From: PALSA-911 sp963743035
GTDB lineage: Bacteria > Pseudomonadota > Alphaproteobacteria > Acetobacterales > Acetobacteraceae
Direction of reading: 5' to 3'
Assembly: GCA_963743035.1 (NCBI GenBank)
Contig: CAVUOB010000018.1
Location: forward strand, 558,001 to 622,000
Length of the DNA: 64,000 bases
Shown here: piece after piece, positions 1-11,840 of the stretch
Position numbering within the stretch: position 1 is the stretch's first letter
Layout of the letters: each line of letters opens with the position of its first letter
Made by a program: the position numbers and the translations under genes
Notes under the pieces: generated by a model
Told to the model about the DNA's origin: nothing
Seen by the model: the letters and a program-made list of their open reading frames with translations, nothing else
Database searches by the model: none

Positions 1-32
1 CTGAGCATGGGCCGGCCCGGCGGCAGGGCGGG

Positions 33-128
33 TCAGATCCCCACGCCCGGCCGGGTGGTCAGACTCCCACGCCCGGTCGGGCGATCAGCCCCCCACGCCC
101 AGCCGGGCGATCAGATCCCCGCGCCCAT
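33..128. repeat. 26-bp tandem repeat overlapping the cysE stop
   Basis: Three back-to-back 26-bp units (33-58, 59-84, 85-110) and a partial fourth (111-128). Each opens with tcag and carries a C-rich run followed by a short GC palindrome such as cccggccggg. The partial unit is the last codons and TGA stop of cysE read on the minus strand, so the array looks like copies of the gene's 3' end extending downstream. Each unit could fold into a small hairpin in the cysE transcript. The period is exact although the units differ at several bases. Confidence 0.85.
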
Positions 129-953
129 GAACGGCATCGTCTGTTCCATGGTCAGCGCCGCGGCGGTGGTGAGTTTCGGGCCGATCATGCGGGCCGGCAC
201 ACCGGCCGCGGTGGTGAACGGCTCCACCGAGCTCAGTACCACGCTGCCGGCGCCGATCTTGGCACCTTCGCCGACCTCGATATTGCCGAGCACCGTCGAG
301 CCCGCGCCCAGCAGCACGCCGCGGCGGACCTTCGGGTGGCGGTCGCCGCATTCCTTGCCGGTGCCGCCCAGCGTCACGCTGTGCAGGATGGACACGTCGT
401 CTTCCACCACCGCGGTCTCGCCGATCACCAGCGCCGTGGCGTGGTCGATCAGGATGCCGCGGCCCATGCGCGCGGCGGGGTGAATGTCGACGCCGAATAC
501 TTCGGAAATGCGGCTTTGCAGATGCCGCGCCAGGTGGGTTTTGTCCATCTGCCAGAGGCGGTGGCCGACGCGATAGGCCTGCAGGGCCTGGTAGCCCTTG
601 AAATACAGCATCGGCGTCAGCAGGTCGGGGCAGGCGGGGTCACGCTCGCGGATCGCGGCCAGATCATAGGCGGCGGCGTCGATGATCGCGGGTTCCTCGT
701 CGAACACGTCGCGGATCAGGTCTGCCAGCACCCAGCCATCCAGCGCCGGCACTTCCAGGCGGCGGGCGATCACCGAGGTCAGGGCCTCCGCGAAGCAGTC
801 ATGCCGCAGGATCTGCTCGTCGATCAGCCGCGCCAGCACCGGTTCGCGTGACGCGACGGCGGCGGCTTCGTGGCGCATGGTGGACCACACGGTCCCGACC
901 AGAGGGGAAAGCTCCCGTTCCGGCGTGCAGAGAACCAGTCGGTGCTGACGCAT
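111..953 (-). CDS. cysE: Serine O-acetyltransferase
   Basis: Makes O-acetylserine from serine and acetyl-CoA, the first step of cysteine synthesis, in the cytosol. The 280-residue protein has an N-terminal helical domain (about residues 10-110) followed by a left-handed beta-helix of hexapeptide repeats (about 140-255). The family motifs are present: GVDIHPAARMG, LIDHAT with the catalytic histidine region, and SVTLGGTGK for acetyl-CoA. The start at 953 (MRQHRLVLC) is preferred over the upstream in-frame ATG at 1028 because a GAGGGAG ribosome-binding site precedes it and the extra residues do not resemble the family. The C-terminus runs into a 26-bp tandem repeat. It is a single gene, with no other cysteine gene beside it. 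Confidence 0.93.
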   Translation of the reverse strand: MRQHRLVLCTPERELSPLVGTVWSTMRHEAAAVASREPVLARLIDEQILRHDCFAEALTSVIARRLEVPALDGWVLADLIRDVFDEEPAIIDAAAYDLAAIRERDPACPDLLTPMLYFKGYQALQAYRVGHRLWQMDKTHLARHLQSRISEVFGVDIHPAARMGRGILIDHATALVIGETAVVEDDVSILHSVTLGGTGKECGDRHPKVRRGVLLGAGSTVLGNIEVGEGAKIGAGSVVLSSVEPFTTAAGVPARMIGPKLTTAAALTMEQTMPFMGAGI

Positions 954-1246
954 GAGTGGCCGCGCTCCCTCAACGAGATGTTGGTCCGCGGCAAGATGGG
1001 GTGGGAGCGCGCGCCACGCAACCGCCACAATGTGACGGTTGCCATGCGGAGGCGGCCGGGGGTGGATGGAATGTGCCGCCGGGCCGGGGTCCGGGAGCGG
1101 TTTTTGCCTCGGTGGTTTTTTCCATTGCGGCTTGCTGTTCGCCCTCTTCCCTTCTCCCCCTCACCCCTCCCTCTCCCCCGAAACGGGGGAGAGGGGGAAG
1201 GGCTGGGACGGGCTGGGACGGGCGGGGAGGGGTGGGGACGGGGGCT
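954..1246. other. Intergenic: cysE leader, perfect 12-bp hairpin and G-rich tract
   Basis: This holds the cysE promoter region. A perfect hairpin lies at 1169-1195, with 12-bp arms ccctctcccccg and cgggggagaggg around an aaa loop. A strongly G-rich plus-strand tract follows at about 1200-1246, with repeated gggacgggct units that could form a G-quadruplex. The hairpin lies downstream of the coxL stop and may end that transcript, but there is no U-tract on either side, so it is not a classical terminator. No gene is seen. Confidence 0.6.
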
Positions 1247-3609
1247 TCAGGCGGCCTTGCTCGCCTTGGCGGCCTCGATCGCCTGCCAGATCACCTCCGG
1301 GGTGGCGGGCATGTCGATATGGCGGATGCCGTATTCGGACAGCGCGTCCACCAGCGCGTTCATCACCGACGGCAGCGCGCCGGCGCAGCCGGCCTCGCCG
1401 CAGCCCTTGGCGCCGAGCAGGTTGGTCTTGGCCGGCACGTTGTGGCTGTCGAAGGCGATCAGCGGCAGATCGTCGGCGCGCGGCATGGCGTAGTCCATGT
1501 AGGAGCCGGTCATGATCTGGCCGTCCTCGTCATAGACCACCCGTTCGCGCAGCGCCTGGCCGATGCCCTGGGCGATGCCGCCATGCGCCTGGCCCTCGAC
1601 CAGCATCGGATTGATGACCACGCCGAAATCATTGACCATCGCGTAGCGGACCACGTCCACCACGCCGGTTTCCGGGTCCACTTCCACCTCGGCGATGTGG
1701 CAGCCATTGGGGAAGGCCCAGGGCGCGCCCTTGTGGATATGCGCGACGTCCAGCGTGGCCGGCACGTCCGGCGGCAGGGGCATGCCGTCGCGCAGCTTCG
1801 CCGCCAGCTCCATGATGCCGATGCCGCGATCGGTGCCGGCGATGGTGAAGCGCCCGGCGCCGAACTCGATATCCGCCACCGCCGCCTCCAGCGCATGCGC
1901 GGCGATCTTGCGGCCGTTTTCGATGACGATCTGGCTGGCCTCCACGATCGCGGCGCCGGAGGTCATGATGGATTTGGAGCCGCCGGTGCCGCCGCCGGCG
2001 ATCAGCTCGTCGCTGTCGCCCTGCAGCAGCCGGATTTTCTCGAACGGCACGCCGAGCTCGCGCGAGAGCACCTGGGCGAAGGGGGTGGCGTGGCCCTGGC
2101 CGTAATCGAGCGTGCCGGTGATGATGGTGACGTCGCCGTTCGGCTCGAAGCGGATGCCGCCCATTTCGTTGGCCGGGGCGGCGGTGACCTCCAGGTACTG
2201 GCCGATGCCGCGGCCGCGCAGCTTGCCGCGCTGGCGGCTGTCAATTTTTCGCGCGGGGAAATTGTCCCAGTCCGCCAAGGCCAGCGCCTTGTCGAACAGG
2301 CCGGGGAAATCGCCGCTGTCGTAGTCGTTCCTCGTCGGCGTGGAATACGGCATCTGGTCGGGATGGATGTGGTTGCGCCGGCGCAGCTCGACCTTGTCGA
2401 TGCCCATTTCCAGCGCGGCCAGGTCGATGATCCGCTCCATGTAGTAGTTCGCCTCCGGCCGTCCGGCGCCGCGATAGGCGCCGACCGGGCGTGGTGTTGG
2501 TGAACACGACCTTGGTCGCGATATCGATCAGCGGGGTACGGTAGACGCTGATGGAGTTCTTCACCGACATTCTGCGTCGGCGGGATGATCGTGCCGTTCG
2601 ACAGATAGGCGCCGATATTGCCGTAGCCGGTGGTGCGCAGCGCCAGGAATTTCCCGTCCGCATCCAGCGCCAGCTCCAGCGTCATGTCGTGATCCCTGCC
2701 GTGGCTGTCGGACAGGAAGCTGTCGGACCGCTCGTCGGTCCATTTGACCGGGCGGGCGAGCGCGCGGGCGGCGAACAGGGCGCAGATATATTCGGGATAG
2801 CAGGACGCCTTCATGCCGAACGAGCCGCCGACATTGCCGGTGAGCACGCGGACCTGGTCGCGCTCGGCCTTCAGCGGCACGCGCAGCAGGTCGCGCATGC
2901 CGAAGGCGCCCTGGCAGCCCAGCCGCAGCACGAAGCGCCCGTCCTCGATATTCGCCAGCGCCGAGCGCGGCTCCATCGCCGCCACCACGATGCGGTTGTT
3001 GCGCGGGCTGAGCTTCGTGACATGCGCCGCCTTGGCGAAGGCTTCGGCGACCTTCTCCGGCTCGCCGAAATGGAAATCCAGGATCACGTTGCCGGCGACG
3101 GTGTCGTGCACCAAAGGCGCGCCTTCTGCCGCCGCGCTCCTGGCGTCGGTGACGGCGGGCAGCGTCTCGACGTCGAGGAACACCATCTCCGCCGCGTCCT
3201 TCGCCTGCTTGGCGGTTTCCGCCACCACGAAGGCCACGGGATCGCCGACATAGCGCACCTTGTCCTGCGTCAGCACCGGCTGGTCGGGCTTGTTCATGTC
3301 CGAGCCGTCGCGGTTCTTGGCGCTCATGCCTTTCGGCATGAAGCCGATGCCGCCAGCGGTCAGGTCGGCGCCGGTGTAGATGGCGAGCACGCCGGGCATG
3401 GCGCGCGCGTCGTCGGTGGCGATGCTCAGGATCCGGCCATGCGCGACGCGGGAGCGGACGACCACGCCATGGGCCTGGCCGGGCAGGTTGAGGTCATCGG
3501 TGTAGCGGCCGCGGCCTTGCAGCAGCGTGGGGTCTTCCTTGCGCGGGACGGGCTGGCCGACGGCGAATTTCATCAGGGACGGATCGATGGCGTCGAATGG
3601 AGCGTTCAT
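1247..3609 (-). pseudogene. Form II CoxL-like molybdenum hydroxylase large subunit, two frameshifts
   Basis: Xanthine dehydrogenase/aldehyde oxidase family molybdopterin-binding subunit. Three frames join into one protein of about 786 residues. The N-terminal frame (MNAPFDAIDPSL) runs to about 2570, a short middle frame covers SVYRTPLIDIATKVVF, and the last frame covers residues from MERIIDLAALEM on. Both breaks are single extra bases: gg for g near 2568 and ccc for cc near 2488. Correcting the second restores AYRGAGR, the active-site loop of form II (non-CO-oxidising) members. The cofactor motif GGSFGMK and the catalytic glutamate motif KGCGEAG are present. No FAD (CoxM) or 2Fe-2S (CoxS) subunit gene adjoins it, so the electron-transfer partners must lie elsewhere. 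The substrate is unknown, probably an aldehyde or N-heterocycle. The frameshifts are more likely sequence errors than true decay, because everything else is conserved. Confidence 0.85.
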
Positions 3610-3805
3610 GGCCTGCCTCTCGTCTGCGGCGGAGTGTCCGTGATCCCGGGCTCAAGCTTCCGCGACAGCCGGGACCGCGGGGGGCGGCAGGCGGAAGATC
3701 GAGCAGGGTCGTTTGGATGAAGATGGGCCGTTCGCTGCATTGCGGCAAGGCGGGGGCGGCAAGGCAGGGGCTCTTGCGGCGGCGGGGCTGCGGATGGTTC
3801 CCGTC

Positions 3806-4981
3806 TCACGGGGCTCCGGCGGCGGAGGGGGCGGAGGGGGCGGAGGCGGCGGAGGCGGCCTTGCGGCCCCGGTGGCTTGTGTGTTCCAGCGTCAGGGCCA
3901 CCCCGATCATGGCCGCCAGCCCGAGCCCGTTGACCAGGGCCTGCATCGGCTCGTCAAACCCATAGGTGCGGAACGACAGGCGGCCGAGCAGCGCGAGCAA
4001 GGTGCCGAGGGAAAACACCTCCAGCGAATGCCTGCCGCAGGCTTCCACGCATGCCACGACCGGGGCCAGGAGCCGGCCGCGCAGCACGGTCATCAGCCTG
4101 GGGGAACTCAGGACCAGGTAGACGACCGCCACCACGTGCAGCAGCCGCAGCAGCGACAGGTTCGTCTTGTCGGGCGGACGCAGCGGGAAGAGGCGCAGGT
4201 CCGGCAGGTTCCATTCGTGCCAGGGGAAGGACTCCATGAACGCCAGCCCCAGGAACAGCCAGCAGAGCCCCACCAGCCACGGGCTGCGCGGCAATGCCTG
4301 CCGGCGCATCCGCATCGCGAGGCAGGCGCCGATGACGAACAGGAATTGCCAGGCGAACGGGTTGAAGAACCAGACATGCCCGTCCAGCGTGTTGATGAAG
4401 TTCAGGGACGGGCGAAAATGAGTGGCGAGCCACAGCAGGGCCGACAGGAACAAGGTCAGCCTGGGGCGCAAGCGCATCAGGGCGTAGATCGGCGGAAACA
4501 TCGCCATCAGGACGATGTACAGCGGCAGGATGTTCAGGCTGCCGGGCAGCGCCTGGAGCGTGAGGCCCTTGCCAAGCCCCGCCAGGCCGCTGTTGATCAT
4601 CGGCGCCATGCCCCGGATGACCATGTGGAAATGGTTCGTCCAGCCGACGATGATCCCCCATGTCGCCAGCAGCAGCCCGACCTGGAACAGATAGAGCCGC
4701 AGGCAGCGCAGCACGATCTTGCGCAGGCCGGCCAGCGTGCCGTGCCTTTCGAATGTGCCGCCATAGGCCATCATGGACGCGAAGCCCGCCAGCATCACGA
4801 AGATCTCGGCCGCATCGGAGAAGCCGAAATTGCGCATCGTCAATTGGTTGAGGTCGTTGCCGGGGATGTGGTCGACGAAGATCATCAGCAATGCGACGCC
4901 GCGCAGCAGATCGACCCTGGGATCGCGCTGTGACGGCCTGCCTGCAACCCTGGCACCTGGTGTCGCCGGAGATGGATCCAC
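3806..4981 (-). CDS. opgC: OpgC-like membrane acyltransferase
   Basis: A polytopic membrane protein of 391 residues resembling OpgC, which transfers succinyl groups to osmoregulated periplasmic glucans. The first transmembrane segment begins RVDLLRGVALLMIFVDHI, with the Arg, Asp and His that characterise this acyltransferase family, followed by about nine further hydrophobic segments. Residues about 370-391 form a low-complexity Ala-Ser-Pro tail encoded by a GGAGGC-rich repeat at 3824-3862. No glucan synthase (opgG/opgH) is next to it. The substrate is inferred from the family. The start gives MDPSPATPGARV; a later start just before RVDLLRG is possible. Confidence 0.8.
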   Translation of the reverse strand: MDPSPATPGARVAGRPSQRDPRVDLLRGVALLMIFVDHIPGNDLNQLTMRNFGFSDAAEIFVMLAGFASMMAYGGTFERHGTLAGLRKIVLRCLRLYLFQVGLLLATWGIIVGWTNHFHMVIRGMAPMINSGLAGLGKGLTLQALPGSLNILPLYIVLMAMFPPIYALMRLRPRLTLFLSALLWLATHFRPSLNFINTLDGHVWFFNPFAWQFLFVIGACLAMRMRRQALPRSPWLVGLCWLFLGLAFMESFPWHEWNLPDLRLFPLRPPDKTNLSLLRLLHVVAVVYLVLSSPRLMTVLRGRLLAPVVACVEACGRHSLEVFSLGTLLALLGRLSFRTYGFDEPMQALVNGLGLAAMIGVALTLEHTSHRGRKAASAASAPSAPSAAGAP

Positions 4982-5090
4982 GCCAGGGTTATGGTTATCG
5001 AGCTCTCCGAGTTAAACGGGTCCGCAATGTAAAGCCCGCGTGGGGTGTACCGGGTGGAGTAGTACGGGCGTGGAGTAGTACGGGCGTTCC

Positions 5091-6923
<1,833 letters not shown>

Positions 6924-6982
6924 CCGTCAGGCTGGAACCCGGGGCGAGCGCTCGTCAAGCGCCCCGGGCGGGCCGGCCACGA

Positions 6983-8029
6983 TCAGGCTGGCGGCAGATC
7001 GTAGAACCGCGCGGCCGTGTCATGGAACAGGGCGGATTTTTCGCCCGCCGACGCGCCGGCGGCGATGCGCTTGAACGCGTTCCACAGCACGGGATAGCTG
7101 CACATTCCCTTGTCGACCGGGAAATTGCTCTCGAACATGCAGCGCCCGGCGCCGAACAACTCGATGCAGGTCTGCATCCACGGCTTCCAGTCCTCGGCCA
7201 GGCGCGCGGAGGACGGCGGGCGCGGATCGTTGTGGTAGTCGAAGCCGTTGACCGGCATGGCGAGGCCGCCGAGCTTGACGTGAACGTTCGGGCAGGCGGC
7301 GAGGGCCTGCATGCCGGCTTTCCAGTCGGCGAACACCTCGTCGCGCCGGCCGCGATACGGGCCACAGCCGAGCGGGCCGCCGACATGGTCGATGACGATG
7401 CGCGTGCCCGGGGCGGCGCGGGCCACCGTCAGCACGTCCTTTAGTTGCGGATGATATTGCCAGGAATCATAGGTCAGGCCCTTCTCCCCCAGAAGCCGCA
7501 AGCCGCGCAGGAAGGCCGGATCGCGCAACAGGTCCGGCGGGGGCACGACGGAGGTTCCGGGCACGATCGCGTCGTCCCAGGCGCTGATGTGGCGGATGCC
7601 GCGGAAGCGGCCGGCGCCGGCCTGGCGATGCGCCTCCAGCACGGCATCGAGCTGCTGCGCGCGCAGATCGGCGAAGCCGACGATGCCGGCGCAGGCGCGG
7701 GCCGGACCGTAGATCCCGCTGGCGGCAAGGACGGCGATGGCGCCGACCAGCTCCGTCTCGCCCACCGGACGGAATTCCTCCGGACCCTCGCTGCGATGCT
7801 TCCAGCCGCACTGCATGAACACGGTGGCGACGACATTGTGGCCGCTGGCCAGATCGGCCGCCAGTTCCTCGATCAGATAGCGGCCGGACGGGCGATCATG
7901 CCAGAGGTGATGATGCGGATCGATGATCGGCAGGTCCGGCTCAAGGATGTCCTCGCGCACCAACGCGAGCCAGTCGGCGCGCACATGCGGATGCGGGTAG
8001 GCCTGCCGATCTGAGGTCGGGGCGTTCAT
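6983..8029 (-). CDS. Amidohydrolase family protein (TIM-barrel lactonase/hydrolase type)
   Basis: A metal-dependent hydrolase of 348 residues of the amidohydrolase_2 family that includes L-fuconolactonase, 2-pyrone-4,6-dicarboxylate lactonase and related enzymes. The first-strand metal motif IIDPHHHLW lies near residue 40, IVIDHVGG near 225 and a conserved MFESNFPVDK near 300. The start at 8029 (MNAPTSDRQ) is preferred over 8041 because GGAG lies six bases upstream of it. The gene follows the LLM flavin oxidoreductase by about 70 bp on the same strand and downstream of a liv-type transporter, so it probably hydrolyses a lactone or ring product in the same pathway. The exact substrate is unknown. 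Confidence 0.8.
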   Translation of the reverse strand: MNAPTSDRQAYPHPHVRADWLALVREDILEPDLPIIDPHHHLWHDRPSGRYLIEELAADLASGHNVVATVFMQCGWKHRSEGPEEFRPVGETELVGAIAVLAASGIYGPARACAGIVGFADLRAQQLDAVLEAHRQAGAGRFRGIRHISAWDDAIVPGTSVVPPPDLLRDPAFLRGLRLLGEKGLTYDSWQYHPQLKDVLTVARAAPGTRIVIDHVGGPLGCGPYRGRRDEVFADWKAGMQALAACPNVHVKLGGLAMPVNGFDYHNDPRPPSSARLAEDWKPWMQTCIELFGAGRCMFESNFPVDKGMCSYPVLWNAFKRIAAGASAGEKSALFHDTAARFYDLPPA

Positions 8030-8096
8030 CGATGTCTCCATTGCGTGCAGACAAGAGGGGGAAACGCGCGCCGCGCGGGGCGGCGCGCGAGGTGCG

Positions 8097-9314
8097 TTAT
8101 TCCGCCGCCCGGATCGCGGACACGTCCGGCTGGATCGTCTTCATGTTGCCGCCGAAGCGTTCGCGGAAGGCGGCGGTGTCGATCTCCTCGAGCTCGATCT
8201 CGCGGTTCAGCACCTGCTCCTTCCATTTCAGCAATTCGGGATGCGCGGCCTGGAACTCCGGCATCACCTCGTTGGCGAACAGCTCGAGCAATTCGCAGAT
8301 ATGCTCGTGCGTGTTCTTCCCGGCCTGGTTCAGCAGCACGACCTGGTCGATGTTGGAGGACTGGAACTTCTTCAGTTTCTTGCGGATGGTATCGGGCGAG
8401 CCGATCAGGCCGCCGCGCAAGGCGGACGCATGGGCTTCCGGGTTGGCGCGCTTCCACTTGTTGTATTCGTCCCACATGTTCACGGTGCCCGGCGGCGGGC
8501 GCTGCCGGCCGCTGGTCGCGCCATAGTATTTCAGCGAGAACTGGAAGAACGTGTCGCCATCGGCGCGGGCGCGGGCTTCCTCGTCGGTCTTCGCGCACAT
8601 GAAGAACGACACCAGCGCGATGTTCGGATTGCTGCGGTAATCGGCGAGCTTCTTCTGCCGCTTCACGAAGGCGTTGTAATAGGCATGCACCCAGGCATGC
8701 GCGGCGTCGGCCGAGACGAACTGGAAGCCGAGCGCGCCCATGCCCCATTCGCCGCATTTGGCCAGCGTGTCCAGCTGCGAGCAGGCGACCCAGACCGGCG
8801 GGTGCGGCTTCTGCACGGGCTTGGGCAGCACGTTGCGCAGCGGCATGTCGAAATACTTGCCGTGATGCTCGCTGCCGCCGTCCTTGAACATCGGGAAGAT
8901 CGCCTGAACGGCTTCCTCGAAGATCTCCCGCTTGTTGGCCATGTCGACGCCGAACGGCTCGAGCTCGGTCTCCGAGGCGCTTTCGCCCATGCCGAACTCG
9001 CAGCGGCCGTTCGACAGCAGATCCAGCGTGGCGATGCGCTCGGCGACCCGTGCGGGGTGGTTGGTGGTGAGCTGGCAGATGCCGTGGCCGAGCCGGATGT
9101 TCCTGGTGCGCTGGCTGGCGGCGGCGAGGAAGGATTCCGGGGCCGGGGAGTGGGAGTATTCCTCCAGGAAGTGATGCTCGACCTGCCAGGCATGATCGTA
9201 GCCGAGCCTGTCGGCGAGCTCGATCTGCGACAGCGCGTCCTGGTACAGCTTCAGCTCGTCGCCCGGCACCCATGGGCGCGGCAATTGCAGCTCATAGAAA
9301 ATGCCGAATTTCAT
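8097..9314 (-). CDS. LLM class flavin-dependent oxidoreductase
   Basis: A luciferase-like monooxygenase of 405 residues, a single TIM barrel that uses reduced FMN supplied by a separate reductase. The start MKFGIFYELQLPRPW is typical of the family, and so are WQVEHHFLEEY (residues about 45-55) and the TRNIRLGHGIC segment. The length is slightly above the usual 330-380 because of a C-terminal extension ending in VSAIRAAE. It sits between the liv transporter genes and the amidohydrolase on one strand, which suggests oxygenation of the imported compound before ring or lactone hydrolysis. No flavin reductase gene is adjacent. Confidence 0.85.
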   Translation of the reverse strand: MKFGIFYELQLPRPWVPGDELKLYQDALSQIELADRLGYDHAWQVEHHFLEEYSHSPAPESFLAAASQRTRNIRLGHGICQLTTNHPARVAERIATLDLLSNGRCEFGMGESASETELEPFGVDMANKREIFEEAVQAIFPMFKDGGSEHHGKYFDMPLRNVLPKPVQKPHPPVWVACSQLDTLAKCGEWGMGALGFQFVSADAAHAWVHAYYNAFVKRQKKLADYRSNPNIALVSFFMCAKTDEEARARADGDTFFQFSLKYYGATSGRQRPPPGTVNMWDEYNKWKRANPEAHASALRGGLIGSPDTIRKKLKKFQSSNIDQVVLLNQAGKNTHEHICELLELFANEVMPEFQAAHPELLKWKEQVLNREIELEEIDTAAFRERFGGNMKTIQPDVSAIRAAE

Positions 9315-9407
9315 GTTCTGTTTCCCCGTTTTCCGATGCGATTGGGGAAACTCTAGCGCAAGGGGACAGGCTGTCCATATTAGGCGCCATATCGGGGGCC
9401 GATTGCG

Positions 9408-10118
<711 letters not shown>

Positions 10119-10122
<4 letters not shown>

Positions 10123-10875
10123 GCCGCTGCCTCCGCGTCGGGGGTGCCGAGATAGGCCTCGATCACCGCCGGGTTGGCGCGGATCTCGTCGGGCGTGCCC
10201 TGCGCCAGCACGCGGCCGTAGCACAGCACGCGGATGGAGGGGGAAATGCCGAAGACGATGTCCATGTCGTGCTCGATGAACACCAGGGTCAGGTTCTGCT
10301 GCTTCCACAGCGCCTGCACCTTCTCGATCATCTGCCAGCGTTCCTCCGGCCCCATGCCGGCGGTCGGTTCGTCGAGCAGCAGCACGGTGGGATCGAGCGC
10401 CAGGGCAAGGGCGATATCCAGCAGCTTCTGGTCGCCATGCGACAGGCTGGCCGACAGCGTGTCCGCCTCGTCCGCCAGGCCGAGCAGATCGGCCACCTCC
10501 AGCGCCCGGGTGCGCACGCCGGGGCGGGGGAAGCTGTGGGCGAGATCGCCCCATTGGCCGCGATGCGCGGCGATCGCGGCCATCAGGTTCTCGGCCACGG
10601 TCATGGTGGGAAAGAAGCTCGCCACCTGGAAGGCGCGGCCGATGCCGCGGCGCACGATCGCGGCCCGGCGTCAATCCGGTGATGTCCTCGCCCTTGAAGA
10701 TCACCTTGCCGCTGTCGGGCACGATGGCGCCGGAGATCAGGTTGAAGAACGTGCTCTTGCCGGCGCCGTTCGGCCCGATCACCGCGGTCAGCGTGCCCGG
10801 GGCGAATTGCAGGCTGACATCGGTCATCGCCGCCACGCCGCCGAAGCGCTTGGTCAGGTGCTGCACTTCCAGCAT
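10119..10875 (-). pseudogene. livG: LivG-type ABC ATPase, one frameshift
   Basis: The first ATP-binding subunit of the importer. The protein opens MLEVQHLTKRFGG with Walker A GPNGAGKST, then changes frame near 10665, where ggg stands for gg. The corrected sequence reads LTPAAIVRRGIGRAFQ and continues to signature LSHGDQKLLDIALAL and Walker B VLLLDEPTAGM, giving about 251 residues. The signature has LSHGD rather than LSGGQ, as is usual for LivG. The start overlaps the livM stop as TAATG and the stop overlaps the livF start as ATGA, so the group is a tight operon. Confidence 0.85.
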
Positions 10876-11840
10876 TACGAAACGCCTCCCGCCGTGCGCA
10901 GGCCAAGCCGCTCGGTGATGAAATCCACCACGCCGCGGCGCAGGCCGAGCGCGAAGGCCAGGATGATGATGCCCAGCGCCAGGCCGTAATACTGCGTCTG
11001 GCGCGTCACCAGGTCGTTCAGCAGCAGCAGGATCATCGTGCCCACGGTCGGGCCGAGGAAGCTGCCGATGCCGCCCAGCACGATGGCGAAGATCGCATCG
11101 CCGGTGATCGGCCAGTTGAGCAGCTCCGGATAGGCGCCGGAGACGAACAGGCTCATCACCACGCCGCCCACGGTGGCGAACATCGCCGAGATCACGAACA
11201 CCGCCAGCTTGACCCGCCACACCACGATGCCGAGGAAGGCGGCGCGGGTTTCGTTGTCGCGGATCATGCGCAGGCTGGTGCCGAAGCTGCTGGCGGTGAT
11301 GTGGCGCATGGCGATCAGGCCGAGCACCAGCACCACGCCGCTGGCGATATACAGGCTGTGCTGGTTGCCGAAATCGAAGCCCGCCACCACGCGGCGCGGA
11401 ATGCCGCCCTGCAGCCCCTGGTCGCCGCCGGTCAGCCCGACCCAGGAGATGATGATGGAGTGCATCAGCATCTGCATCGCCAGCGTGACGAAGGCGAAAT
11501 AGATCAGCCGCAGCCGGATGCAGATCGCGCCGACCACGGTCGCGGTGATGGCGGTGATCCCGAGCGTCAGCAGGAACGCGACCGGCAGCGACAGATCGGT
11601 GCGTTGCATCAGCAGCGCGAAGGAATAGGTGCCGAGGCCGAAGAACATGCCGTGGCCGAACGAGGTCAGGCCGGTATAGCCGACCAGCATGTTCAGCGAG
11701 GTCGCGAACAGCGCCATGGAGGCGCAGCGGATGACGAAATCCTGGAACGCCTTGCTCGGCACCAGCATCGGCACCAGCAGCAGGACGGCGATGACCATCG
11801 CGCCGATGGCGATGTCGCGCAACATCGAAGATCGGAACAT
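10875..11840 (-). CDS. livM: LivM-type ABC permease
   Basis: An inner-membrane permease of 321 residues for the branched-chain amino-acid-type importer, the only one of the five subunit genes here without a frameshift. About nine hydrophobic segments are visible. The family motif is near MLVGYTGLTSFGHGMFFGLG, and the later conserved loop is GGIGSFLGPTVG. The ATG at 11840 overlaps the livH stop (ATGA). It pairs with LivH to form the channel. Ligands of this transporter class include branched-chain amino acids, amides, urea and aromatic acids, so the name does not fix the substrate. Confidence 0.88.
   Translation of the reverse strand: MFRSSMLRDIAIGAMVIAVLLLVPMLVPSKAFQDFVIRCASMALFATSLNMLVGYTGLTSFGHGMFFGLGTYSFALLMQRTDLSLPVAFLLTLGITAITATVVGAICIRLRLIYFAFVTLAMQMLMHSIIISWVGLTGGDQGLQGGIPRRVVAGFDFGNQHSLYIASGVVLVLGLIAMRHITASSFGTSLRMIRDNETRAAFLGIVVWRVKLAVFVISAMFATVGGVVMSLFVSGAYPELLNWPITGDAIFAIVLGGIGSFLGPTVGTMILLLLNDLVTRQTQYYGLALGIIILAFALGLRRGVVDFITERLGLRTAGGVS

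Noticed and set aside
956..2503. A 515-codon plus-strand frame across the CoxL-like gene
   Set aside because: It is antisense to a conserved enzyme, with no motif and no ribosome site.
3824..3862. GGAGGC repeat as a regulatory or mobile repeat
   Set aside because: It encodes the Ala-Ser-Pro tail of the OpgC-like protein and is explained as coding low complexity.
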